From Azolla pinnata (lineage: Eukaryota; Streptophyta; Polypodiopsida; Salviniales; Salviniaceae), in the NCBI GenBank assembly GCA_037176905.1, contig JBBBWG010003259.1, positions 1 through 31,701 of the forward strand: a DNA stretch of 31,701 bases, given 5' to 3'. The stretch's first letter is position 1. Every line of letters begins with the position of its first letter. The translations under genes and the position numbers were made by a program. Of the stretch, positions 1 to 9,651 are shown one piece after another. Under the pieces are notes generated by a model. It ran no database searches. It had not been told where the DNA came from and saw nothing but the letters and a program-made list of their open reading frames with translations.

Positions 1-68
1 ATATTTCTTTCGAGATTAATCCAGACCATAGCTAAGAAGTTTATAAATCTATAGTTATTATTTTCAAT

Positions 69-143
69 GGTCCTGTGACCCAATGGACAAGGCGCTGGTC
101 TACGAAACCAGAGATTTTAGGTTCGATCTTATTTCCTAGGACA
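69..143 (+). pseudogene. tRNA-Arg(ACG)-like sequence, probably a pseudogene
   Basis: The sequence aligns along its length with plant tRNA-Arg(ACG). The D-arm region CCCAATGGACAAGGC is nearly canonical. The anticodon stem CTGGT (95-99) pairs with ACCAG (107-111) around the loop CTACGAA, giving anticodon ACG at 102-104. The T-loop GTTCGATC is intact. The T-stem (TTTAG against TTATT) is badly mismatched and the acceptor stem pairs only in part (GTCCT with AGGAC). A functional tRNA would normally have a GC-rich T-stem, so this looks decayed. Confidence 0.55.
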
Positions 144-269
144 ACTTTATTATTATGTCAAAAGATCAAGTAAAAATATTATTTCATTTTGTGATTTTAA
201 AATGTATTTTTCAAGATTAATCTAGAGTGTTGCTAAAAAATTTATAAATATATATTTATTATTTTAATT

Positions 270-317
270 GGTCATGTGGCCCAATGGAGAAGGCACTGGT
301 CTACAAACTAGAGATTT
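270..317 (+). pseudogene. Truncated tRNA-Arg-like copy
   Basis: This second copy of the tRNA-Arg-like segment keeps the D-arm (GTGGCCCAATGG) and the 5' anticodon stem CTGGT. The anticodon loop has lost a base (CTACAAACTAG) and no T-arm follows. It is a clear non-functional relic. Confidence 0.5.
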
Positions 318-988
318 ACAAATGATAATCATGAGGCAATGAGCGAAGAGAACTTATAGTGCTAAGAACTTATTAAGTATTCACGGATAGTAATTTATTA
401 TATACTTTTATACACTAACTTCTTCTAATTTCCTTTTTTTTCCTCTTCTTGTTCATTTTTCTTCGTATTTTCTATTTTTCTTCTTTTGTCTTCTTTTTCC
501 TTTTTTCTTTGGTTACTTTTTGTTGGGGTTCAATTTTTTTTCTTTTATAAATACATATTATACCTTTTTTTTAAAATACATTAAATATTGTATCTAACAA
601 CTAAGCATGATATTTGACTAAAAAAGATTAAGGTATAGTACATATTATACGACCAACAAGGTAGTTTACGTCTTTGAAATGTTAAATATATATATGTAAA
701 CAACTTTGGGCCAGTTGCACTCACTTGTTCATCTAAAGCTCTTCTAGTTGTAGAATCCCATGTAACTCGGGTTATGTCAATTCTCACACCAGCCTCCCAT
801 TAATGTTGATCTTTGTGAAAGTCAATGCGCCTAGGTTAATATGTACATAGTCCTCCTTTATACATGCATATATTGTAATATTCACATTCTCCAAAAATAT
901 CAAACGCGAAAAACACAAATAATAAAAGAATGCTATCATTATAAGTATAACATTCTTTTCTTTCTTTAATAAATAAAATTTTAAATAA

Positions 989-1060
989 TGAAGCTTAGTG
1001 TAGTGGTATTGTAAGATAGTTTAATACTATGAACACGGTTTGAAACTCACTTAGTGTTTT
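989..1060 (+). repeat. Possible tRNA-derived SINE head
   Basis: The stretch TTAGTGTAGTGGTA at 995-1008 resembles a pol III box A. GGTTTGAAAC at 1038-1047 resembles a box B (GGTTCGAANCC), at a spacing typical of tRNA-derived heads. A T/A-rich segment follows. No target-site duplication or second copy was seen in the window, so the call rests on two short motifs. Confidence 0.25.
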
Positions 1061-2424
1061 TAATCATTTTTATTTTTATAATTAGTTTTTATTTCATGCA
1101 TTTTATTTAAAAACAAATGCTTTATTTTATACTTTGCACTCTCAAGTAATACTTCTATACTTGAATATGAATGCATAAATATATTCTTGACTAAAATCTA
1201 TGCATATAAGGTTTTCATTCTCCATCATCTCTTCACCCAATACATCATGCAATGATTGTAGCGCTTCTCTTTGCCAGTTGACACCCTTGCTGTACACTCG
1301 ATTAGTTGCTCCATTCGTTCAATTAGACGTTCCATCGCCGCATCCATTCTTTCGTTAATTAACTGTCCTATCCTTTGCTCCAACAAGTTACTGGGTGTTT
1401 TATCATGTTTATGCAGTTCTTTCAATGGACGAGAATTGTTCTACTTGCGGGGCATCGTCGATTCTTATTCGAGAAGGTGGTCAGGGTTGCTGTGGCAAAA
1501 CACCCTCATGTGTGCACAACACCAACATTGAGCTCTGTCGTCATCTAACTCTTCCCTCAAATTGCTAGTAAAAAGACCTCCTAGTACCCTAATCTTATCG
1601 AATAGGGAAGAGGGGGAATCTAGACCTCTTCTACACTCCTAACTTAGAGAAAAATTAATTTCATTACTAGCTCTTTCTCTAATTGATGTTCCCCTCCAAG
1701 AAATGTTCAAACAATCTTGGCATCTATACAATATTAATTTATTTACTATGACAACCCGATAGCTATTCAACTCCTTACTATGAAAGGCTATTTTCTTCTA
1801 TCATGAAATCATAAAGGCATATTGGCATCAAGTTAACTTGGTGAAATGAAATGTACATGTTAACCGTTAACATTTCTAAATATTTCTAAATATAATGCCA
1901 CAAAGCAGGTGACTCTGGCTTAGAAAGTTCACTCATTACAAAGAACAGCATACACTAACAGGCAAGTGCTAAAGTTGTTACACAAATAGAGTAATTTAAG
2001 AGACTTATAAAGCGTTGTGGCACATACAGCATCATCAACAGCTCAGCCAGAAGAGAATCGAAGAATAGTTTGTGCATCATTCACCATTCCCCACAGGGAC
2101 ATGTATTTTCAAGGCTTAGACAATCACAAAGGATAGCACCCAACCAAATGGCCATTCCTTGTTGAGGAATAACAATGCAAAATTAACACACTCTTCATTC
2201 ATTGATGATGAGCCTCTTGTCTTGAATCTTTGGATAGGTCAAGAACTTGGTGCTTTCTGTTAGTTTCCACTGCAGAGATCCAGTTGGGCACTCTCCCATG
2301 CATGCTTTTTTGCATTACTCAAATTAATAGAATACTGTAAAGAGTACAACGAATGTGAACAAATTAAAGCAACTTTCCGTGGCTAAAATCTTCAAAGAGC
2401 TAGAAGAAATCCCCCACTGTTGGG
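1061..2424. other. Intergenic AT-rich region without a recognised gene
   Basis: No ORF here matches a family I recognise. A 66-codon minus-strand ORF at 1225-1425 is rich in Glu, Arg and Met and could be a fragment of a retrotransposon gag coiled coil, but it has no diagnostic motif. The last few hundred bases before 2425 are probably the 3' UTR of the minus-strand CUE-domain gene. I could not place a poly(A) site. Confidence 0.35.
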
Positions 2425-4040
2425 TTAAAACACGTCCGGGTGGAATCGACCCGATATAGAACTTCCTTCTTGTGCTTGCTTGAGATGCATAGCCAATGCA
2501 TAGTTATTCACCTGAGGAATAAACAAGTAAAGAATTTCTTAAGGAAAAGCACAAATATTGTCACATTTTGATGTACATTCGACTGCCAAGCTGTTTAGCA
2601 CAGATCAGATAACTGATTCTTTCAGGATTGGGAAGAGGGAAATGTTGGTGTTCACGATTTTGTCACACTATTTTGGTGTACCTCAGGACATAATGATTCT
2701 TGAATGCAGAACTGTCTATGCTTTAATTCCCTATTTGCATGGTTTTTGAATGATGTTAAAATATACGAATGTATGAGTTCGTATTTGACTGGAGTCCAAG
2801 TTTCAAGTCATAAAAATATACACCTGCATGTCTGCTAACACGATATAATCATCAACCCCAGCAGAACCATGAAATGACTCAAGCTAAACATGCAAGCCAC
2901 ATAAAATTAAAGTGCTGCATTAGATTAAAAAAAAACATCAAGCGACTTCCAGTAGTTGAAAATTGGAAGTCTGTAGATATTACCTCTAATGTTCGAACCT
3001 GTTCCTGATACTGAGAGATTAACTGTTTTAGTTGGCTTATTTCCTGAGTGCAATTTTCATGCTCAGACTGTCTCTCATGCTGTATAGAAACAGCACGTTT
3101 CAAAATGTGATTATCACGAACCACAGTTTGTAGTTGCTCTTTTAACACAGCATGATCCTGGGTTCACATAGAGTCAAGAGTTAAAAGCTGAGATTGCAAA
3201 CATGGATAAAAAGTGAAGAAAAAAAGAAGTGTACTCTAAATAACCTATAATTTTTCTTAGCTTTTCACGTTTGTCATATACCAAAAGAATCATTCATTGA
3301 TCCTCTTGGAAAATTTTCATGTGCTATATCAATGCATCAATATGAGCAAGTTATCCCATTTTTTATCAACAATATATGACACTTCAACTACATCATGAAT
3401 TTCTCCCTTTCTCCTTGATTTTAGGGGTTCACAGATGGTACTCGAGGAATAACAGTTGAGAATCGTTTAAAAGAAGTCACCATAGAAATACCTTTTGCAG
3501 TTCTTGAAGCATGGTTGCACTACGACAAGTAACAGACTCTTCAAAAGCTTTTAAAGCTCTGGCTGCACGATCCTTGGCGTCATCTAGATTAGCAGCACTG
3601 AGCATTTCTTGTACGAACAGTTCCACCCATTTACTTCCTTCACCCTGTAGGTTTTGTTGCTGGTTCAAAGCTTGCAAATTTCTACCTTCACTATCTATTG
3701 GATAAAGGGATATTTTCATTCATGCATGTTTCTAGCGATCACAATGAATTTCAATAACTATTTATCCAAAAACAAGTTACCTTTGAGCTGAGGGTCCACT
3801 TCATTACTTTTTTCTGGGGACACAAATGTGCTCTCTTCTCCACCAGAACTAAGGCAAAGATCATTGAGGCTCTTTATTGCAGAATCAAGATTGTGCCCAC
3901 ATGACTCAAACACTTTCTCAATCAGCTATAGACATAATGCCAACATTTAGAATTGCATCAATATCAAAATCTATTTGCAAAAAACTATATACATGGGTAC
4001 ATAGATGAAATTCAAACAGAAGTAAATATGAATGAGGGGA

Positions 4041-4075
<35 letters not shown>

Positions 4076-5525
4076 TGTGTGTGTGTGTGTGAGTGTGTGT
4101 GTATGTGTGTGTCTGGATGTCTGTGTGTGTAAGGAGGGTGGTGAGAAAGAGCAAGGAAAGAAAAATGAAAAATTTATGTTGAAGATTGCTTTATAATAAA
4201 ACTGACTTATTAGACATAGCAGATGCATCCAGCAAATCTTAAAGTTAGATGCTTAAGATGCAGATGCACTGCATTGACACACATATTCAGTCAGATGCAT
4301 ACACTATTGCAAAAGAAATCTCATTTTACCATCACGAATGTTTTGGGGGAAAAATAAGAATAGATAAGTACAGGTATATTTACTCAAAACATAGAAGGTA
4401 TAATTACTAAGAACATAAAAGAAAAAATAAGGGGGGGAATCATTTGCAAGAAAGGACACATCAAGAAGGGCTAAACAATAATGAAGAAGGCAGCACAGAA
4501 ATCATACGAATAGAACAGAGAAGAGCAAAAACAAGTAGAACGATTTGAAGAAAACATGGCAGAATACAAGAAAAGGGAAAACGGAAAGAAAGTTAAAAAG
4601 AAAAGGAAAACAGAATGGAGCATAGGACAAAGAAGAACAATTCGAATCTGGGGGAAAAACAGGCAAAAACAGGAAAAAAAACAAGATAAAGAAAAACAGG
4701 GTCACAAGAAATAACAGCACAAACAAGTAAACATTAGGGAAAAAATATAGGAAACTTGCAGAAAAAAGGGATAAAACAGAGCACGATACGAAGCTGGGAA
4801 ACTTAGAACGAGCCTTCTCTGGCTATTTACAAACATGCAGGCATGCATTTTATTATATATGCCAAATTTACCCAGAAATATTACTTTTCATGAGCAGGCA
4901 TCATCAAATTATATAAATAAAATCTCCAAAAACCCATCACATGATACAAGTATGCCGGCTTACGTATCCCAGACATCCTTCTACATGTGATAATTTAAGT
5001 AATTGATACTCTTCCAGATACTTTTATATAATACAGCTTCCTATATATTATTGGCACCATAAAACGTGCATCAAACATCCCATAGTGCTACCATGCAAAA
5101 CAAAGCCCAGAGAAAAGAATTACTATCAAATTATGGCTCATGGGGATTCTACACACAATAACGTAGATCTAACTAGCATTAATGCTAGTTAGCAAAGGCT
5201 CCATGAAAGATGCTGGAAGGCGATAGAACACATGCAACACATGTAGTCGCCCTTGTGAACAGACATAGGATTTGAGAGTGCCTGCACTCACAATTATGTG
5301 TACGTTTTCAACGATAGAAAAAGAAGAGAATACCTGATCATCCATGTGAGGGAAACGAATCTTCAATTGAGACAGAAAGTCTGCAAGATTCTGAGGAGAT
5401 TCTATTGATCCCAATAAAGATTCGTTTTGGCACAAGTCAAATCCTCCCACACAGCGCAGCCTCTTTGGAACCGGAGGATGTACTTCTTCAAAGAAATTCC
5501 GCTTGCCACAGACAACCGCCGACAT
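2425..5525 (-). CDS. CUE-domain and coiled-coil protein of the plant At5g32440/At1g80040 type
   Basis: Five exons on the minus strand: 5334-5525, 3781-3925, 3492-3694, 2984-3157 and 2425-2511. All introns are GT-AG and the coding total is 801 nt, or 266 residues. The start MSAVVCGKRNFFEE and the end GRFHPDVF are, as I recall them, hallmarks of this plant family. A CUE-like ubiquitin-binding helical domain spans residues 46-90, with RFPHMDDQ in place of the usual MFP and a LNDL end. Next comes WVELFVQEM with an alpha-helical stretch (about 124-175), then a coiled coil (about 183-245; LKEQLQ, ILKRAV, LKQLISQYQEQ). The family presumably binds ubiquitin. Partner and location are not known to me. 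Intron 1 is long (1408 bp) and holds a GA/GT microsatellite. I am sure of the family and unsure of the biochemical role. Confidence 0.9.
4045..4130. repeat. Compound (GA)n-(GT)n microsatellite in CUE-gene intron 1
   Basis: A pure GA run of about 15 units passes directly into GT runs with a few interruptions. On the transcribed strand it reads as CA followed by CT. It is wholly intronic, so the His/Thr/Ser-rich ORFs across it are artefacts. Confidence 0.9.
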
Positions 5526-6400
5526 GGCAGCAAATCCCCCCTCTACCCTTCTGCCCTTCAAGCCACGACGAATATCTACAAGTGCTTGCTTTGTCAAAGT
5601 TAAGACACTAGTGTAGCAAATAACAGAGTCCACGCATACATGCAAAATACCGTGTGTACCTTTATAATGACATACACGTTCATGGAAAGATTCAGGTAGA
5701 AAAACATTTGCACTGTCGGAAAGGTATACACATTACACGCATAAGCTTTCAGAAAGGTATACTATGTACGAAATAAGAATATAAAAGAAGTCCTAGGCCA
5801 ACAAGAACCACAAGTGTGGGCCATACACGAATCAGGCATGTGCTGTGGTGTATGAATCGAATTTAACCATTGGTTTGTTTCCACGAGCATGCGCCAATCA
5901 AATGATCTTTTGGAGTAAAAAGGAGTATATTTTTCCTGTATATTGTTCTATGAACGCATCTGCAAGCAATCTAATTATTTTTGCGTGGGCTCAAGCCCGT
6001 ACTCAGGATTTCACATATAGACATGAGGTATGTCTGTGCGTGCGTGTGTGTGTGTGTGTGTGTCAAAGCGTGCGAGATCCGAATTTGATCTATCTAAGAC
6101 GGGAGGAGACTAAGACCTACCGATTCTTCTGCTGCGAACGGTGCGCTACAGATCTGAAGCGCAGGAAGTACCAGGGAACCTAGACATCCGAAACACACAA
6201 GAAACCTCCAGCGGCACAGAGTGGATACACAGAGAGCGGAAGCACGTACCAGGAGAGGGCGAACCATGAAAACGTAGAAGAAGGGAACACACTGTCGAAG
6301 ATCGCCTTCCCCCGTCGTCAGTGAGTCTTCTCTGTTGTGAAGAAGAAGAAGAAGAAGAAGACGAAGGCGCAGAGACGAGAGAGAAAAAGAAGACGCTGCG
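5526..6400 (-). promoter_or_regulatory. Predicted 5' UTR, leader intron and promoter of the CUE-domain gene
   Basis: A strong donor (AATCG|GTAGGTC, cut after 6121) and an acceptor (cttgtag|ATATTCG, exon from 5575) fit a 545-bp intron (5576-6120) in the leader. The upstream exon has a CTTCTT tract (6341-6362 on the minus strand), common in plant leaders. If transcription starts above it, the mature leader carries upstream ATGs: one at 6267 opening about 54 codons across the splice, and one near 6187 opening 13 codons. A TG microsatellite (about 6043-6062) lies inside the intron. Splicing here is inferred from site quality only. Confidence 0.45.
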
Positions 6401-7284
6401 TTGCTTCTTGGATTTTGCATTTTATTTCTTTTTTTACGTTCACTTTTGCTGTTATTTCTGAGGAGAGAATTAACCAAAAACAACGCCTCCCAAATTTATA
6501 AATTATCTCTCAGTGCCCTAACAATTACAAATTAACGCCTACTTTTTAAATTAACGCTCAAAGTGATTGTTTAACACCAAATCGGTTAATTGTGAACTCA
6601 ATTAGCATCGAATTCATTGACTGATTAATGCTCTTTTGATTGATTAATACCAAACTAATCACTTGATTGCCTTGCTTCTTGGATTTTGCATTTTATTTCT
6701 TTTTTTACATGCACTTTTGCTGTTATTTCTGAGGGGAGAATTAACAACAAAAAAACGCCTACCAAATTTATAAATTATCTTTCAATGCCTACCAAAACTA
6801 ACAATTACAAATTAATGCTTGGTTTTTAAATTAATGTTCAAGTGATTGATTAACACCAAATCGGTTAATTGTGAACTCAATTAACATCAAATTAATTGAT
6901 TGATTAATGCTCTATTGATTGATTATTACCAAACTAATTACTTGATTACGTTGCTTCTTGGATTTTGCATTTTATTTCTTTTTTTATGTTCACTTTTGCT
7001 GTTATTTCTAAGGGGAGAATTACCCGAAAAAAACGCCTACCAAATTTATAAATTATCTTTCAATGCCCTAACAATTACAAATTAACGCCTAGTTTTTAAA
7101 TTAACGTTCAAAGTGATTGATTAACACCGAATCGGTTAATTGTGAACTCAATTAACATCAAATTAATTGATTGATTAATGCTCCATTGATTGATTAATAC
7201 CAAACTAGTCACTTGATTACGTTGCTTCTTGGATTTTGCATTTTATTTCTTTTTTTTAAATGCACTTTTTCTATTATTTATGGG
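6401..7284. repeat. Tandem array of 271-279-bp units (flank plus half MITE)
   Basis: The word ttgcttcttggattttgc recurs at 6401, 6672, 6951 and 7222, so units are 271, 279 and 271 bp. Each has about 75 bp of TTTTATTTC-rich flank followed by the left part of the long-TIR MITE family, starting at GGGAGAATTA or its variants. Only the last unit runs on into a full-length MITE (7285-7790). The array begins directly next to the leader of the minus-strand CUE-domain gene, so the 75-bp flank may be former promoter sequence of that gene. Confidence 0.85.
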
Positions 7285-7790
7285 GGGAGAATTACCAGAA
7301 AAACGCGTAGCAAAATTCTAAAGGAAGAATTACCAAAATTATAAATGATCTTTTAATGCCTACCAAAACTAACAATTACAAATTAACGCCTAGTTTTTAA
7401 ATTAACGTTCAACTGATTGATTAACACCAATTCGGTTAATTGTGAACTCAATTAACATCAAATTAGTTAATTGATTAGCGCTCTATTAATTGATTAATAC
7501 CAAACTAATTACTTGAATAATGCTCACTTTAATTGACGCATCAATCAAGTACTTACATTAAAAAATCACTAACTTTTGTTAATCGAAGAAAATAGCCATG
7601 AAATCAATTAAGATCAATTTCGGTGAAGCAATCAGGAATAAAATCAATTTGACGTTGCACTAACAAAATTAATTGGGTGGTAAAATTAGTCGAAGATAAG
7701 AGAGAGTAGACATTAATTTGTAATTTCTAAATTTACTAGCCGTTAAAATGTAATTTAAAAATTTGTTACACGATTTTTTGGCAATTCTCC
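7285..7790. mobile_element. Complete long-TIR MITE, family A, copy 1
   Basis: The left end GGGAGAATTACCAGAAAAA and right end TTTTTTGGCAATTCTCC are inverted repeats. The terminal repeats extend inward about 85 bp, through segments like AAATTATAAAT and AACTAACAATTACAAATTAA. About 500 bp long, AT-rich, no ORF: a non-autonomous element. Further copies lie at 22712-23163 and 31050-31458. No clear target-site duplication was found, so the superfamily is open. Long TIRs beginning with G would fit Mutator-like elements. Confidence 0.7.
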
Positions 7791-8204
7791 GAATTAGAAA
7801 TTACATTTGAACATCTGATGAAATTAGAAATTCCAAATTAATGCGTAGTCTTACTACTACAATTTCCTAATCAGTGTTCGCATAAACCAAGCTATGCATA
7901 ATCTTGATCACCCTCGATTTAATTATGAAAGGTTAGGGTCACTAAAATGATGGTCCAGGCAAATCAGAGGTTCATTGATAATGGAGCAAAGCTTTATGAA
8001 AATGTTCCAGTTACGTAATCAACAGTAATTACATTAGGCGATTGAGATGATGGCCCGATTACATCGGGGTAGTTCAAGATTACAACTAACTAGCATGAGC
8101 GCCGATTAGGAAATAGTTGTAGTAAGCTAATTTGTGGTTCCTAATTTTAGCAGGCGTTAAATGTAATTTAAAGTTTTGTTTGACGTTTTTTAGGTGTTTC
8201 ACCC
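7791..8204. mobile_element. Family A MITE, copy 2, left end truncated and split by a nested element
   Basis: Left inner-TIR sequence (GAATTAGAAATTACATTTG, 7791 onward) and a right TIR ending near 8204 (TTTTTTAGGTGTTTCACCC) belong to family A. The outer 25 bp or so of the left end are missing where it abuts copy 1. The middle is interrupted at 7850-8126 by a different inverted-repeat element. Confidence 0.55.
7850..8126. mobile_element. Nested short MITE, family B
   Basis: The 277-bp insert has imperfect terminal inverted repeats of about 30 bp. The left is CTTACTACTACAATTTCCTA and the complement of the right is CTTACTACAACTATTTCCTA, followed by matching ATC-GTTC/GCTC positions. Its interior is unrelated to family A. 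It lies inside a family A copy, so it inserted later. A target-site duplication is not obvious. Confidence 0.5.
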
Positions 8205-9537
8205 TATTTCATATTTTTACTCTCACATTTTATTTAACAGCAACGAAGACAATCTGGAGTATGTACGTATACACAATTTTCTCCGGCAAAAATCACCAGC
8301 ATCACCATGTTCATTGCACGATATATACTATCTACACTCTCTTCTTGGTAATACTATCAACTTTATGTACTTCCCAGATTATTCTATCATCAGAGAACTC
8401 TGCAAGTGTTGCCGCCTCTTATATCATCGTTGGTGCACAATTGACCTTAGACAACCGTGGTTCCCATCCTCAAATTTGAAGTCTATCTCGGTTAATATCA
8501 TGCATATGTTCACTCATGCAAGAAGCACTTTAAGGGTATACTTTGTTAGGTTTTCTTGGTGCCATGTTTCGCATCATCTTAAGAGTTTTACAACATTAGT
8601 TTAGCTTATTGAGCCTGTTAGGTAGAAACTCCTTTCAAAGTTTTTCACAAAATGATGGTGCACACTTTGCCTTTGTTGTTTCACCCACTTAGCGACAAGA
8701 TACTCGAACCACTACCACGCATTTTGCAACGTCAAATAAAGCTCAAACATGGCCACAACTCTCTTCTTGTTCACAAAGACTAGAAAATATAATCCATAAA
8801 ACAGTGTATAAAATCCATATATGTATACATCTTTACATATACATACACATATACCATGGTTCAGATACCTCGCTAAGATTTGAGTTCTTCCCTTTGAAAC
8901 TCCAATAAAAAGATAGTTTGGGTCAACGACATGCAAACTTTTAATTCTATCACACCCGACATGCGGTGCATCACATCACATGATCACACTGCAAAAGCAG
9001 AACTTTTGCATCCATATTTCAAAAGCAGTTAAAAACATTAAAATTTGCAATGTTGTGCATGATGGGGAACTTCAGTATCAAATCATGCACGGCTAGAAGG
9101 CCATGTTTACCAATACATTTGCAAAATCGAAGACAATAAATACTACTTCGTTATGATCAACGCTTGTCTTGGACCCAGGATCTTGGGTTCAAATACCCAA
9201 GAATGCTTAGGCTACCAGCAGATTGTGATCTTCCTATGAGATGTTACTTCTACCACTTTCATATGAAATCGTTTGAAATTAGGGGATGAGAAAACCCAAT
9301 TCGCATAAGCTATCGCTAATATTTATACTAGTGGCTTTTATATCTGAATTGGCCATCAAATAAATACATACCATGCAGTTCTCTTTCGTCTTAGTTTGCA
9401 GTTCGAAGCTTGCACTAGAAAATGCATTGACAAATGCACTTCTGATGAAGTTTTCTTTCTCTACTGCCATGACAAGGACCTGAGCTTACAACCCTCCCGT
9501 GTTCAAAAGACTACCCTACGATCTGCCCAACAAAATT
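8205..9537. other. Intergenic region between the MITE cluster and the GRP94 3' end
   Basis: Open frames at 8132-8604 (plus) and 8712-8936 (minus) show no recognisable domain and partly run into MITE sequence. A T-arm-like hairpin, CTTGGGTTCAAATACCCAAG (about 9182-9201), could be the box B of a decayed tRNA-derived element, but no tRNA body surrounds it. The part nearest 9537 is probably GRP94 3' UTR. Confidence 0.3.
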
Positions 9538-9651
9538 GGTGGATTTTGATGATTCAGAAAGCTTCAAAAGTTCATTGTTGTATTCTGATTCTCTGGTGGA
9601 TTTTGATGCTTTGGAACAGCTTCAGAGCTCATCTTTGTATTGATTCTCTTC
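9538..9651 (-). repeat. 57-bp tandem duplication across the GRP94 stop codon
   Basis: The segments 9538-9594 and 9595-9651 are diverged direct repeats of 57 bp, both opening ggtggattttgatg and both ending in tgattctct. The upstream copy in the mRNA encodes the final residues and KDEL stop. The downstream copy, in the 3' UTR, is a decayed version in which the KDEL codons have become Thr-Met-Asn-Phe, still followed by TGA. Confidence 0.8.

Larger units (their letters stand above)
1..402 (+). repeat. Tandem 201-bp repeat carrying tRNA-Arg-like sequence
   Basis: Two consecutive copies of a unit of about 201 bp are visible. The word agattaatc recurs at 13 and 214, and the start of the tRNA-like part recurs at 69 and 270. 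Each copy has about 65 bp of AT-rich lead sequence followed by a tRNA-Arg-like segment. The second copy is more decayed and loses similarity after about 315. Either a tRNA gene with its flank was duplicated, or this is a tRNA-derived retroelement family. The window edge cuts the left end, so further copies may lie upstream. Confidence 0.6.

Noticed and set aside
1225..1531. Opposed ORFs on both strands
   Set aside because: They are short, overlapping and without motif. At most one is a gag fragment, so it is not annotated as a gene.
3918..4228. His/Thr/Ser/Leu-rich minus-strand ORFs
   Set aside because: They are products of the GA/GT microsatellite inside a CUE-gene intron.
6900..7085. 61-codon hydrophobic ORF
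   Set aside because: It lies across units of the flank-plus-MITE tandem array and is a composition artefact.
8132..8604. ORFs of 115 and 136 codons
   Set aside because: They begin in MITE sequence, overlap each other in two frames and have no recognisable domain.
9182..9201. T-arm-like hairpin as a tRNA gene
   Set aside because: No acceptor, D or anticodon arm can be built around it.
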